Part shown: one piece after another, positions 51,402-59,253 of the stretch
Numbering within the stretch: the stretch's first letter is position 1
Layout: the number at the start of each line of letters is the position of its first letter
Source of the DNA: an uncultured Dorea sp.
GTDB lineage: Bacteria > Bacillota > Clostridia > Lachnospirales > Lachnospiraceae
NCBI GenBank assembly: GCA_910585725.1
Contig: CAJUFA010000013.1
Coordinates: forward strand, 1 to 64,000
Length of the DNA stretch: 64,000 nucleotides
Reading direction: 5' to 3'
Notes under the pieces: generated by a model
Told to the model about the DNA's origin: nothing
Database searches by the model: none
Seen by the model: only the letters and a program-made list of their open reading frames with translations
Translations under genes and position numbers: made by a program

Positions 51402-51433
51402 GTAATCATGTTAAAATATTAAGAATAAGAAGA

Positions 51434-51455
51434 AAAGTCCGTAAGGGCTTTTTTT
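51434..51455 (+). terminator. Terminator of the EF-G-like gene
   Basis: AAAGTCC pairs with GGGCTTT around GTAA and runs into Ts. It starts 32 bases after the stop. Confidence 0.75.
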
Positions 51456-51512
51456 CTTTTGGTAAAAGTGCTATAATCTCTTTGCTGTTAATTATTTGCT
51501 AAGGAAGTGTGT

Positions 51513-51538
51513 GGAAATCATCTGCGCAGGTGATTTCC
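51513..51538 (+). promoter_or_regulatory. 26-bp palindrome upstream of trkA
   Basis: GGAAATCA and TGATTTCC arms flank a centre containing TGCGCA; one T-G mismatch. It lies 70 bases before the trkA start and has no T run, so an operator is more likely than a terminator. Confidence 0.5.
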
Positions 51539-51608
51539 GTACAGTTTCCTGCAGTAAAGTATTAGAATAATATTACGGCAAAATAGAATAATGAACGAGG
51601 ATAAAGAA

Positions 51609-52967
51609 ATGCAGATAGTAATCATTGGTGACGGCAAAGTAGGGCATAAGCTGGCCGTACAGTTGTCGGAAGAAGATTATGACATTGTATTGATTGATCA
51701 GAATGCGGGAAAGTTAAAAGAGGCGCTGAATCGGCTTGACATCATTTGTATCACAGGAAACGGGGCCGATGCAGAGATTCAGAGGCAGGCGGAAGTCGAC
51801 CGTTCAGATCTGGTGATCGCCTGTGCTTCGACGGATGAGTTTAATATGCTGAGCTGTCTGTTGGCTAAGAGATTGGGGGCAAAGCATACGATTGCGAGAG
51901 TGCGCAATCCGATCTATTATCAGCAGATAGATCTTCTTCGGTCAGATCTTCATCTGAGTATGGCGGTAAATCCAGAATTATCGGCGGCGAACGAGATCGC
52001 AAGGATTCTGCTGTTTCCCGAGGCGAGCAAAGTCGAGACGTTTATGAAGGGAAGAGCGGAGCTGGTAGAGCATATCCTTAAGGCGGGAAATCCGCTGGCA
52101 GGTCTGTCACTGGCGGAGATAGACCGAAGATTTAAGATCGATATGCTGGTTTGCGCGGTGAAGAGAGGGAATTCTGTCTTTATTCCCGACGGAGATTTTG
52201 TGCTGCAGGAGGACGACAGGCTTCATATAGCCGCGGGACATCATGATCTGCGATCTTTTTTCAAATCTATGGGAAAGAAGAATACAAAGATTAAGAGAGT
52301 CATGATCTGCGGAGGAGGCAACGTCTGCTTCTACCTCTCGCGTCAGCTTCTTCAGGCAGGAATGCAGGTAAAGATCATAGAGCGCAGTAAAGAGAAATGC
52401 GAATATCTCTGCGAGCTGCTTCCCAAGGCAACGATCATTCAGGGCGACGCTGCGGACCATGATCTTCTGATCGAAGAGGGAATTGGCGAATCCGACGCCG
52501 TGGTTGCGCTGACAGGGATGGATGAAGAGAATATTATTATGTCGTTGTTTGCAAAAGCTCAGGGGGTAGATAAGATTATTGCGAAAGTAAATGAAGATTC
52601 CCGGGCGCAGATGGTAGAAGGTCTGGGAATAGACAGTATAGTCTCCGTAAAGAGCGCGGCGGCAGACGAGATTGTGAATTATGTGCGGGCGATGAAGAAT
52701 TCCTACAGCAGCGCAAACGTGGAGACAAGCTATCGGCTTCTGGGAGGAAAAGTGGAAGCGATGGAATTCATTATAAGGAAAGAGTGCAGGTTTACGAATG
52801 TCGCGCTGAAAGATCTGCCTACAAAGCCCAATCACCTGATCGCCTGTATCGGAAGAGGACGCAAAGTCATTATTCCGGGAGGCGACGATCATATGGAAGT
52901 AGGTGACAGTGTAATTGTTGTTACCAAAGAACATACTATTAATGAATTTACAGATATACTTGCATAA
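51609..52967 (+). CDS. trkA: Trk potassium uptake regulatory protein TrkA
   Basis: A cytoplasmic gating subunit that binds NAD(H) or nucleotides and controls TrkH. ATG 51609 with AACGAGG upstream is preferred over ATG 51591. The 452-residue protein is a tandem of two RCK units: the first starts QIVIIGDGKVGHKLA with a complete GxGxxG motif, the second ICGGGNVCFYLSRQL with a degenerate one; each is followed by a TrkA_C domain (about 135-215 and 370-450). trkH follows 21 bases later. Confidence 0.95.
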   Translation: MQIVIIGDGKVGHKLAVQLSEEDYDIVLIDQNAGKLKEALNRLDIICITGNGADAEIQRQAEVDRSDLVIACASTDEFNMLSCLLAKRLGAKHTIARVRNPIYYQQIDLLRSDLHLSMAVNPELSAANEIARILLFPEASKVETFMKGRAELVEHILKAGNPLAGLSLAEIDRRFKIDMLVCAVKRGNSVFIPDGDFVLQEDDRLHIAAGHHDLRSFFKSMGKKNTKIKRVMICGGGNVCFYLSRQLLQAGMQVKIIERSKEKCEYLCELLPKATIIQGDAADHDLLIEEGIGESDAVVALTGMDEENIIMSLFAKAQGVDKIIAKVNEDSRAQMVEGLGIDSIVSVKSAAADEIVNYVRAMKNSYSSANVETSYRLLGGKVEAMEFIIRKECRFTNVALKDLPTKPNHLIACIGRGRKVIIPGGDDHMEVGDSVIVVTKEHTINEFTDILA

Positions 52968-52988
52968 GGGAGACAAGAAGAAAAAATT

Positions 52989-54434
52989 ATGAATACGAAA
53001 ATGATACGATATATACTGGCGAAGATGTTGGGAGTAGAGGCGGTGCTTCTGCTGCTTCCGGCATTGGTGTCATTTATTTATCGGGAGTTTAGCGGTGTGT
53101 TTTTTTTGATTCCTGCGGGAATCCTGGGAGTGGTCTATCTGCTGCTTGGCATGAAAAAACCGGAGAACAGAACGATCTACGGTAAAGAAGGTATGATTGT
53201 TGTTTCAAGCGCATGGATTCTGTGGTCATTATTTGGGGCGTTACCGTTTTCGCTTTCGGGAAGTATTCCGAGTTATCTGGATGCTTTTTTTGAAACCGTG
53301 TCGGGATTTACGACGACGGGTTCTTCGGTGCTTCGGGACGTTGAGGCGCTGCCTCAGGGCATGCTGTTCTGGAGGAGCTTTACCCACTGGGTCGGCGGCA
53401 TGGGAGTGCTGGTATTTGTAATGGTGCTTACGACGTTGGATAAGAAGAATTCCATGTATCTGATGCGTGCGGAGGTACCGGGGCCCGAGAAGGATAAACT
53501 GGTTCCGAAGACGATGTCGACGGCCAGAATCCTATACGGGATATATTTCGGGATGACAGCCGTAGAAGTGATTCTGCTGTTATTAGGCGGCATGAATCTT
53601 TTTGACAGTCTGATCTTTTCGTTCGGAACGGCCGGGACCGGCGGATTTGCCAATTATGCGGCGAGCGTGGGGTATTTTGACAGTGTCTATATAGATACCG
53701 TAATTACTGTATTCATGATATTGTTTGGGGTGAATTTTAATCTGTATTTCTTCCTGTTGATGCGGGAGTTTAAACCGGTATGGAAGAATGAAGAACTGAA
53801 AGCTTATATAGGAATTATATTGACGTCGGTGATCCTGATTACGATCAATATCAGTCATCTGTATACGGGACCTGCGAAAGCGTTCCGCTATGCGGTCTTC
53901 CAGGTGGCTTCCGTAATTACTACGACAGGGTATGCTACGGCGGATTTTGTGGAATGGCCTATGTTCTCCCAGAATATTCTGTTGTTCCTGATGATGGTCG
54001 GAGCCTGCGCCTCATCCACGGGAGGCGGAATGAAGGTGGCGCGTTTCCTGATGATGTTAAAATGTATCAAGCGTGAGATCGTCCAGATGGTTCATCCGAA
54101 AGCAGTTCGGATTATCCGGATGAACGGGAAGAAGATGGATCAGGACGTACTGCGGGTACTGAATATCTACCTGATGGCGTATCTGCTTACTCTTGTGGGC
54201 TCCGTCATCCTGGTATCCATTGACAATATGGATTTTGGCACCACATTCAGTTCTGTGATGGCTACGCTGAATAATATCGGCCCGGGGATCGGGATGGTAG
54301 GTCCCAACGGAAATTTCGCGGATTTTTCAGCGCTGTCAAAACTGGTATTCTGCTGCGACATGCTGGCAGGCCGTCTGGAAATATTCCCTTTCCTGATGTT
54401 ATTTACGGCGTCCGCCTGGAACCGTAAGTTTTAA
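52989..54434 (+). CDS. trkH: Trk potassium channel/transporter TrkH
   Basis: A 481-residue membrane protein with four pore-loop repeats. Selectivity-type segments with central Gly are visible: SGFTTTGSSV, GTAGTGGFANYA, TTGYATADF and NNIGPGIGMVG. SFTHWVGGMGVLVF is a family mark. It imports K+ under control of TrkA, encoded just upstream. No signs of truncation. Confidence 0.95.
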   Translation: MNTKMIRYILAKMLGVEAVLLLLPALVSFIYREFSGVFFLIPAGILGVVYLLLGMKKPENRTIYGKEGMIVVSSAWILWSLFGALPFSLSGSIPSYLDAFFETVSGFTTTGSSVLRDVEALPQGMLFWRSFTHWVGGMGVLVFVMVLTTLDKKNSMYLMRAEVPGPEKDKLVPKTMSTARILYGIYFGMTAVEVILLLLGGMNLFDSLIFSFGTAGTGGFANYAASVGYFDSVYIDTVITVFMILFGVNFNLYFFLLMREFKPVWKNEELKAYIGIILTSVILITINISHLYTGPAKAFRYAVFQVASVITTTGYATADFVEWPMFSQNILLFLMMVGACASSTGGGMKVARFLMMLKCIKREIVQMVHPKAVRIIRMNGKKMDQDVLRVLNIYLMAYLLTLVGSVILVSIDNMDFGTTFSSVMATLNNIGPGIGMVGPNGNFADFSALSKLVFCCDMLAGRLEIFPFLMLFTASAWNRKF

Positions 54435-54501
54435 CTGTTTCAATAAGAATCGCCTGGAACCGCATGGGGGTTTGTAACGTAAAAAGTATTAAGGAGATTA
54501 T

Positions 54502-56163
54502 ATGAGTATTAAGAAAAAATTATTGATTGTATTAGCGGTGGTTATAGCGGCGGGAGGATATTATTATGCGGCTCTGCCCGCGGTTAACATCCATTCGACG
54601 GAAACCTGGTTTTTTGTTTTGTTTCTGTTAGTTGCGCTGGCGATTCTCTATGCGGCGCGCAAGAAGTTCGGAAGAGACGAATTGAAGCAGAGTAAGGTCA
54701 TGAAATGCTTTGGCGCGGTGATATTGGGACTGGGGATAGTATATCTGCTGGGCTCCTTATTATCATCTCCGATTATCAATGCAAAGAAATACCAGAAGCT
54801 GCTTACGGTAAAAGAAGGAGAATTTACAGAGGATATAGAGGAGCTTTCCTTTGACAAGATCCCGCTTCTTGACAAGGATACGGCGGAAATCTTAGGGGAT
54901 CGTAAGATGGGAAGCATGGTAGACATGGTTTCCCAGTTCGAAGTGGACAGTATCTACAGCCAGATTAATTATCAGGACAATCCGGTCAGAGTGTCGCCTC
55001 TTCGGTATGCGAACCTGATCAAATGGTTTACGAACCGTTCGAACGGTATCCCGGCGTATATACGCATCAATATGGCGAACCAGACTACAGAGCTGGTGAA
55101 GTTGGAAGAGGGGATCAAGTATACGACCAGCGAACATCTGAACCGGAATATATACCGGCACCTGCGGTTCGCACATCCGACTTATATCTATGGCGAACTG
55201 AGTTTCGAGATAGACGACAGAGGAATTCCGTACTGGATCGCGCCGGTGAAGAAGTTTAATATCGGTCTTTTCGGCGGCGAGACGGTGGGAAAGGTAGTTC
55301 TGTGCAACGCAATCACCGGGGATATGAGGACTTACGGCATCAAGGATGTTCCGGAGTGGGTCGATCGTGCTTATTCGGCAGATCTGCTGGTGCAGTTGTT
55401 TGATTACTATGGTACGCTGAAGCATGGATTCTTCAACAGTGTTCTGAGCCAGAAGGATTGTCTTATGACTACGGACGGCTATAATTATCTGGCGCTGGAG
55501 GATGACGTGTGGATGTATACGGGCGTGACCTCTGTGAACGGAGATCAGTCAAATGTGGGATTTGTGCTGTCGAACCAGAGGACGATGGAGACGAAGTATT
55601 ACAAGGTTGAGGGAGCGACGGAAGCCTCCGCCATGTCTTCGGCGGAGGGGCAGGTACAGAATCTGAAGTACAGGGCGACGTTTCCGCTGCTTCTGAATAT
55701 TTCGGGCGAGCCAACTTACTTTATAGCGCTTAAGGACGACGCGGGTCTGGTTAAGAAGTACGCCATGGTAAACGTTCAGAAATACCAGATCGTGGCAATA
55801 GGAGACAGCGTAAGCCAATGCGAGGAGAATTATCTTGAGCTGCTTTTCAGCAACGGTGTCAAGGAAGTAGAGAAAGATACCCGGGAAATCAAGAAGACTA
55901 CGGGAAAGATCACGAAAATTGCCCAGGCGGTCATAGACGGAACGTCTCATTATTACATTATGGTGGAAGGTTCCAAGGATATATTTGACGTTTCGGTGGT
56001 TGATTTCATCGATGTAATCAGATGTGAAGAAGGCCAGACGGTTGTCATGGAGTATAAAGAGGATGAAAAAGCGAATCTCGTAATGTCCCTGGAGATTAAA
56101 GGAAATGCGGGCTTTGGGGGACAGGATACAGAGAGTCGGGAGGAAGAGACGGAAGAAGAGTAA
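54502..56163 (+). CDS. Unknown membrane-anchored protein, 553 aa
   Basis: Three hydrophobic helices lie at about residues 5-25, 33-50 and 68-88; the rest (90-535) is a large soluble, probably external domain rich in beta structure, ending in an acidic Glu-rich tail. I do not recognise a catalytic motif. Features worth noting are YGELSFEIDDRGIPYWIAP, GETVGKVVLCNAITGDM and a late segment of a type often seen in small beta-barrel domains (KITKIAQAVIDGTSHYYIMV). The AEC transporter start overlaps its stop by one base (TAATG), so the two are coupled. Function unknown. Confidence 0.75.
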   Translation: MSIKKKLLIVLAVVIAAGGYYYAALPAVNIHSTETWFFVLFLLVALAILYAARKKFGRDELKQSKVMKCFGAVILGLGIVYLLGSLLSSPIINAKKYQKLLTVKEGEFTEDIEELSFDKIPLLDKDTAEILGDRKMGSMVDMVSQFEVDSIYSQINYQDNPVRVSPLRYANLIKWFTNRSNGIPAYIRINMANQTTELVKLEEGIKYTTSEHLNRNIYRHLRFAHPTYIYGELSFEIDDRGIPYWIAPVKKFNIGLFGGETVGKVVLCNAITGDMRTYGIKDVPEWVDRAYSADLLVQLFDYYGTLKHGFFNSVLSQKDCLMTTDGYNYLALEDDVWMYTGVTSVNGDQSNVGFVLSNQRTMETKYYKVEGATEASAMSSAEGQVQNLKYRATFPLLLNISGEPTYFIALKDDAGLVKKYAMVNVQKYQIVAIGDSVSQCEENYLELLFSNGVKEVEKDTREIKKTTGKITKIAQAVIDGTSHYYIMVEGSKDIFDVSVVDFIDVIRCEEGQTVVMEYKEDEKANLVMSLEIKGNAGFGGQDTESREEETEEE

Positions 56164-57095
56164 TGGGATTAAGTATACTGTTAGCAGAACAGATTGCGGC
56201 GATGTTTCTTACGATGGCGGTAGGATATGCTATTGTGAAGATCGGCTTGTTCAGGTCGGAGGACAGTAAGGTCATATCGAATATGGTCGTTTATATCTGT
56301 TCCCCCTGTATTATTGTCGATGCGTTTCAGATAGAACTGACGCAGGATAAACTTATGGGACTTGCACTGTCGATTGTGATGGCCGCCGTGGTCCACGCGA
56401 TGATGATCGGCGGGATGAAGCTGTTGGAGAAGCCGCTTCATGTGAACAGCATCGAGAAGGCTTCGATTATTTACACAAATTCAGGATATCTGGTCGTTCC
56501 GTTGGTGGCGTCCGTCCTTGGAAATGAATGGGTGTTCTATACAACGGGTTATACGATCATACAGACTATATTGTTCTGGACCCACGGCGCCGGCGTGATC
56601 AGCCGGAGAATAGAGCGGGATTATAAAAAGATATTCCTGAATCCCAATATTATCGCCATAGGGATAGGAACGCTCCTGTTTATCACGGAACTTAAACTTC
56701 CGACGGTTATCGGAAGCTGTGTCAGAGGATTCGGCGATATGGTTTCTTCTGCCAGCATGCTGGTTATCGGAATGGTAATCGGAAATGTGGATCTGCTGTG
56801 GGTATTTCGGCAGAAAAGACCGTACCTCATCTGTTTTCTGCGTCTGATTACATTTCCGGCCGCCGCCGTATTGATTTTTATCATAGTCGGGCGTATGGGA
56901 ATACACCCGGACGCGGAATATATACTTCTGATTGTTCTGCTGGCAGCCGTTGCGCCGGCGGCGACAATGGTTACCCAGGTGGCTCAGATCTACGACATGG
57001 ATTCCCGATATGCCAGTGTGATCAACGTGATGTCGGTGATTTTCTGTATAATTACCATGCCGCTTATGGCATTGTGTTTTGAGATGTTTTTGTAA
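56163..57095 (+). CDS. AEC family transporter (auxin efflux carrier type)
   Basis: A 310-residue protein with ten predicted helices in two halves of five. Family marks are MFLTMAVGYAIVKIGLFR near the N-terminus, NSGYLVVPLVASVLG in helix region 3-4, and VAPAATMVTQVAQIYD near the C-terminus. Members export or import organic acids such as malate or malonate; the substrate here is not deducible. It overlaps the upstream gene by one base and ends at a shared terminator. Confidence 0.88.
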   Translation: MGLSILLAEQIAAMFLTMAVGYAIVKIGLFRSEDSKVISNMVVYICSPCIIVDAFQIELTQDKLMGLALSIVMAAVVHAMMIGGMKLLEKPLHVNSIEKASIIYTNSGYLVVPLVASVLGNEWVFYTTGYTIIQTILFWTHGAGVISRRIERDYKKIFLNPNIIAIGIGTLLFITELKLPTVIGSCVRGFGDMVSSASMLVIGMVIGNVDLLWVFRQKRPYLICFLRLITFPAAAVLIFIIVGRMGIHPDAEYILLIVLLAAVAPAATMVTQVAQIYDMDSRYASVINVMSVIFCIITMPLMALCFEMFL

Positions 57096-57099
57096 ATAT

Positions 57100-57137
57100 A
57101 AAGAGGCTGCCTGTAAATGCTTTACGGCGGCCTCTTT
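57100..57137 (+). terminator. Bidirectional terminator between convergent genes
   Basis: AAAGAGGC.GCC pairs with GGC.GCCTCTTT; A and T runs flank the stem, serving both the AEC gene and the CapA-like gene, whose stop it overlaps. Confidence 0.8.
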
Positions 57138-58410
57138 ACCATTGGCTGTATGTTTTAATCTTATCTAATATCTTCTGCTTTCGTTCTCCTTCTAAGACGG
57201 TCGGACAATAGTCGTTATGAGAAGCGGTAGAAGAGATGGAGCAGGGAATGATATTGATTTGGTCGTCTTTTTGTACGACTCCGTCCTCGATTGTAAATGT
57301 CTGCTGAAAGATGATCGTATCTTTGTCCGAGGGATTAGAGTTACCTCCAAAGCAAAAATTCCCCAGACTGTAAGCGATATATTTGTCCTTATATTTCTCT
57401 ATACCCTGAAGAACATGAGGATGATGGCCGATTACTAAATCGGCGCCTTCGTCTATTGCCAGATGAGCAAGGGTTTTCTGCGTGTCGTTCGGTGTATACT
57501 CACGTTCAGCGCCCCAATGAAAATTTACTATGATTAGCTGTGCTCCGGCTTCTTTCAGCGCTGTGATGTTGTCTTTTACCTGCTGTTTTTTCTCAAGATG
57601 TTCCGCCAGTTCATAGATCCCGGTCAGTCCCACTTTCACTCCTTTGATATCCAGAATCTTTACCCGGTCAAAACCGAAAGTAGGGATGCTGGTATCTTCT
57701 AAAGCTGCGACCGTATCGGTATAGCTCTGCTCTCCATAATCTTTGCTGTGGTTGTTCGCCAGGTTAGCGGCTTCCACGGAGCCTTTGACAAGGATGTCGG
57801 AATATTCTGCAGGTCCTTTGAAAGCATAGGTCTTGTTCTGTCTCTGGTTGGACTCCGTCAGTGTTCCTTCCATATTTACAATGGTGAGATCATCAGCTTC
57901 CAGAACAGAACGGACATTCTGAAAGAAATAATCCGGGCCGTACAGATCATAGAAAGCGTTGAGACTGGTAGAGTGGGCAAAATTAATATCCGTTCCAAGG
58001 GTACAATCACCGATAGAGCTGATCGTAAGTGTGACAGGTTCATTTGCTAATACAGGCTGATTCGTATTAAGCACCAATTCCTGTACTTCCACATGAGGGT
58101 TGCTGCTTTTTTTTGGTTTAGCGTCAGTTTTTTCAGGTGATTCTGTTTTATGGTTTTGGACGAATTTTGCGCCTGCGGATATTGCCATACGGATTCCGGA
58201 TATAAGCAGGAAGCAGCAGCTCAGGAGGATGAGGGAGGATAAAGCGATGCGGAGAATCTGCAGTCTCCGGCGTTTTGCTCTTCTGGATTTTGCGGCCTTA
58301 ATTCCGCCGGGGGCGGAATAGAGCGGTACAGAGTCCCGCTTTCTTTCAGGATGTTTCTTGCTTTTTAACCGACGATTCTTGTGTTTTTTATTAATTCTCG
58401 TTTCATTCAT
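57136..58410 (-). CDS. CapA family protein (poly-gamma-glutamate synthesis type)
   Basis: A 424-residue protein with a Lys/Arg-rich cytoplasmic start, one membrane helix at about 52-74 and an external metallophosphatase-like CapA domain. Landmarks are SSIGDCTLGTDINF (metal-site GD), NMEGTLTES, NLANNHSKDYG with the conserved NNH, VNFHWGAEREYTP and VIGHHPHVLQGIE. CapA proteins take part in poly-gamma-glutamate or other surface polymer handling, but no capB or capC is nearby, so the role is open. Confidence 0.9.
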   Translation of the reverse strand: MNETRINKKHKNRRLKSKKHPERKRDSVPLYSAPGGIKAAKSRRAKRRRLQILRIALSSLILLSCCFLLISGIRMAISAGAKFVQNHKTESPEKTDAKPKKSSNPHVEVQELVLNTNQPVLANEPVTLTISSIGDCTLGTDINFAHSTSLNAFYDLYGPDYFFQNVRSVLEADDLTIVNMEGTLTESNQRQNKTYAFKGPAEYSDILVKGSVEAANLANNHSKDYGEQSYTDTVAALEDTSIPTFGFDRVKILDIKGVKVGLTGIYELAEHLEKKQQVKDNITALKEAGAQLIIVNFHWGAEREYTPNDTQKTLAHLAIDEGADLVIGHHPHVLQGIEKYKDKYIAYSLGNFCFGGNSNPSDKDTIIFQQTFTIEDGVVQKDDQINIIPCSISSTASHNDYCPTVLEGERKQKILDKIKTYSQW

Positions 58411-58492
58411 CTTCTTGTACCTTAAAGCTGCTTAAAATAATGAAAGTGGATAAACATCCGAAAATTATAATAAGGGAAGGGGTGCGTATGAT

Positions 58493-58520
58493 AAAAAAGG
58501 CAGCCCTTGACAGGCTGCCG
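58493..58520 (-). terminator. Terminator of the small P-loop gene
   Basis: On the minus strand CGGCAGCC pairs with GGCTGCC around a 7-base loop, followed by TTTTTT; it lies 15 bases past the stop. Confidence 0.85.
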
Positions 58521-58534
58521 GGTTCATCATGCAA

Positions 58535-58957
58535 TTAATTCAGATAATTACAGCCGTCCGCATCAATCGAAGCCAAGTCTTCTTTTTTTGCGCTGAGACT
58601 TACGAAGAATTCGATACCGCATTCTGCAGAGATCTTCTTCAGCCTTGAAATAAAATCAGGCATATTCTGCAGGGAGATATCTGCATGCTTCAAAAGACCG
58701 TCAATAAATATACACTCGACATCATGATTGGAACTGTACATACCATACAAGAATCCGATGTATTCGTCAGTATTGGTAATCGAGGTGAAATCATCCATAC
58801 AGATTGTGCGGATATCAAAGGCGACACTGGCGGTGTCTCTGTGAGTCTTCTTGATAAAGACAACATTTCCGTTACATTCTTTGGCTTTCTTATTCGCCAG
58901 TTCGATCATCTGCTGTGTCTTTCCGCTGCCTTTCGGGCCAGTCAATAAATTTACCAT
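58535..58957 (-). CDS. Small P-loop ATP-binding protein
   Basis: A 140-residue protein with Walker A LLTGPKGSGKTQQM at the N-terminus and a Walker B-like CIFIDGLLKH near residue 85. AAAGGAGAGG precedes the ATG. It is too short for a full AAA+ or ABC protein and has no membrane helix. Its layout (P-loop, hydrophobic strands, ending in Asp/Asn-rich tail) recalls small ATP-binding or thymidine-kinase-like folds, but I do not recognise the family. It forms its own unit between CapA-like and leuS. Confidence 0.75.
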   Translation of the reverse strand: MVNLLTGPKGSGKTQQMIELANKKAKECNGNVVFIKKTHRDTASVAFDIRTICMDDFTSITNTDEYIGFLYGMYSSNHDVECIFIDGLLKHADISLQNMPDFISRLKKISAECGIEFFVSLSAKKEDLASIDADGCNYLN

Positions 58958-59084
58958 GGTAAACCTCTCCTTTATGTATCATATTTTACTGAAATACTCA
59001 GCTTTATCTACTTACTGTCTATTATACACTAAAGATAGGGGAGGGACAACTAAAAATCTGACATTTATGCAAGAAAAATAGTAC

Positions 59085-59113
59085 TTGACTTATTTTAACA
59101 ATCTTCATATAAT
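59085..59113 (+). promoter_or_regulatory. Strong promoter of leuS
   Basis: TTGACT (59085-59090), a 17-base spacer and TATAAT (59108-59113). The transcript would carry about 130 untranslated bases before leuS. A small hairpin and T run at about 59151-59183 could act as an attenuator. Confidence 0.85.
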
Positions 59114-59253
59114 AAGTAAGAAATAGTGACGACTTGCTGATTATAAGCCTTTTCGTCTCTTTGGAGATGCAGAGGTTTTTTTATTATGATATATGATATC
59201 GGAGTTTGTGATATGATAAAATAATGATTTTAAGAAAGAGAGGAGTCGGGATT

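Noticed and set aside
51481..51608. c-di-AMP (ydaO-type) riboswitch upstream of trkA
   Set aside because: The gap is too short and the conserved ydaO core is not visible; only a palindrome is present.
59114..59253. T-box leader for leuS
   Set aside because: Too short, and no T-box sequence (TGGNACCGCG-like) is present.
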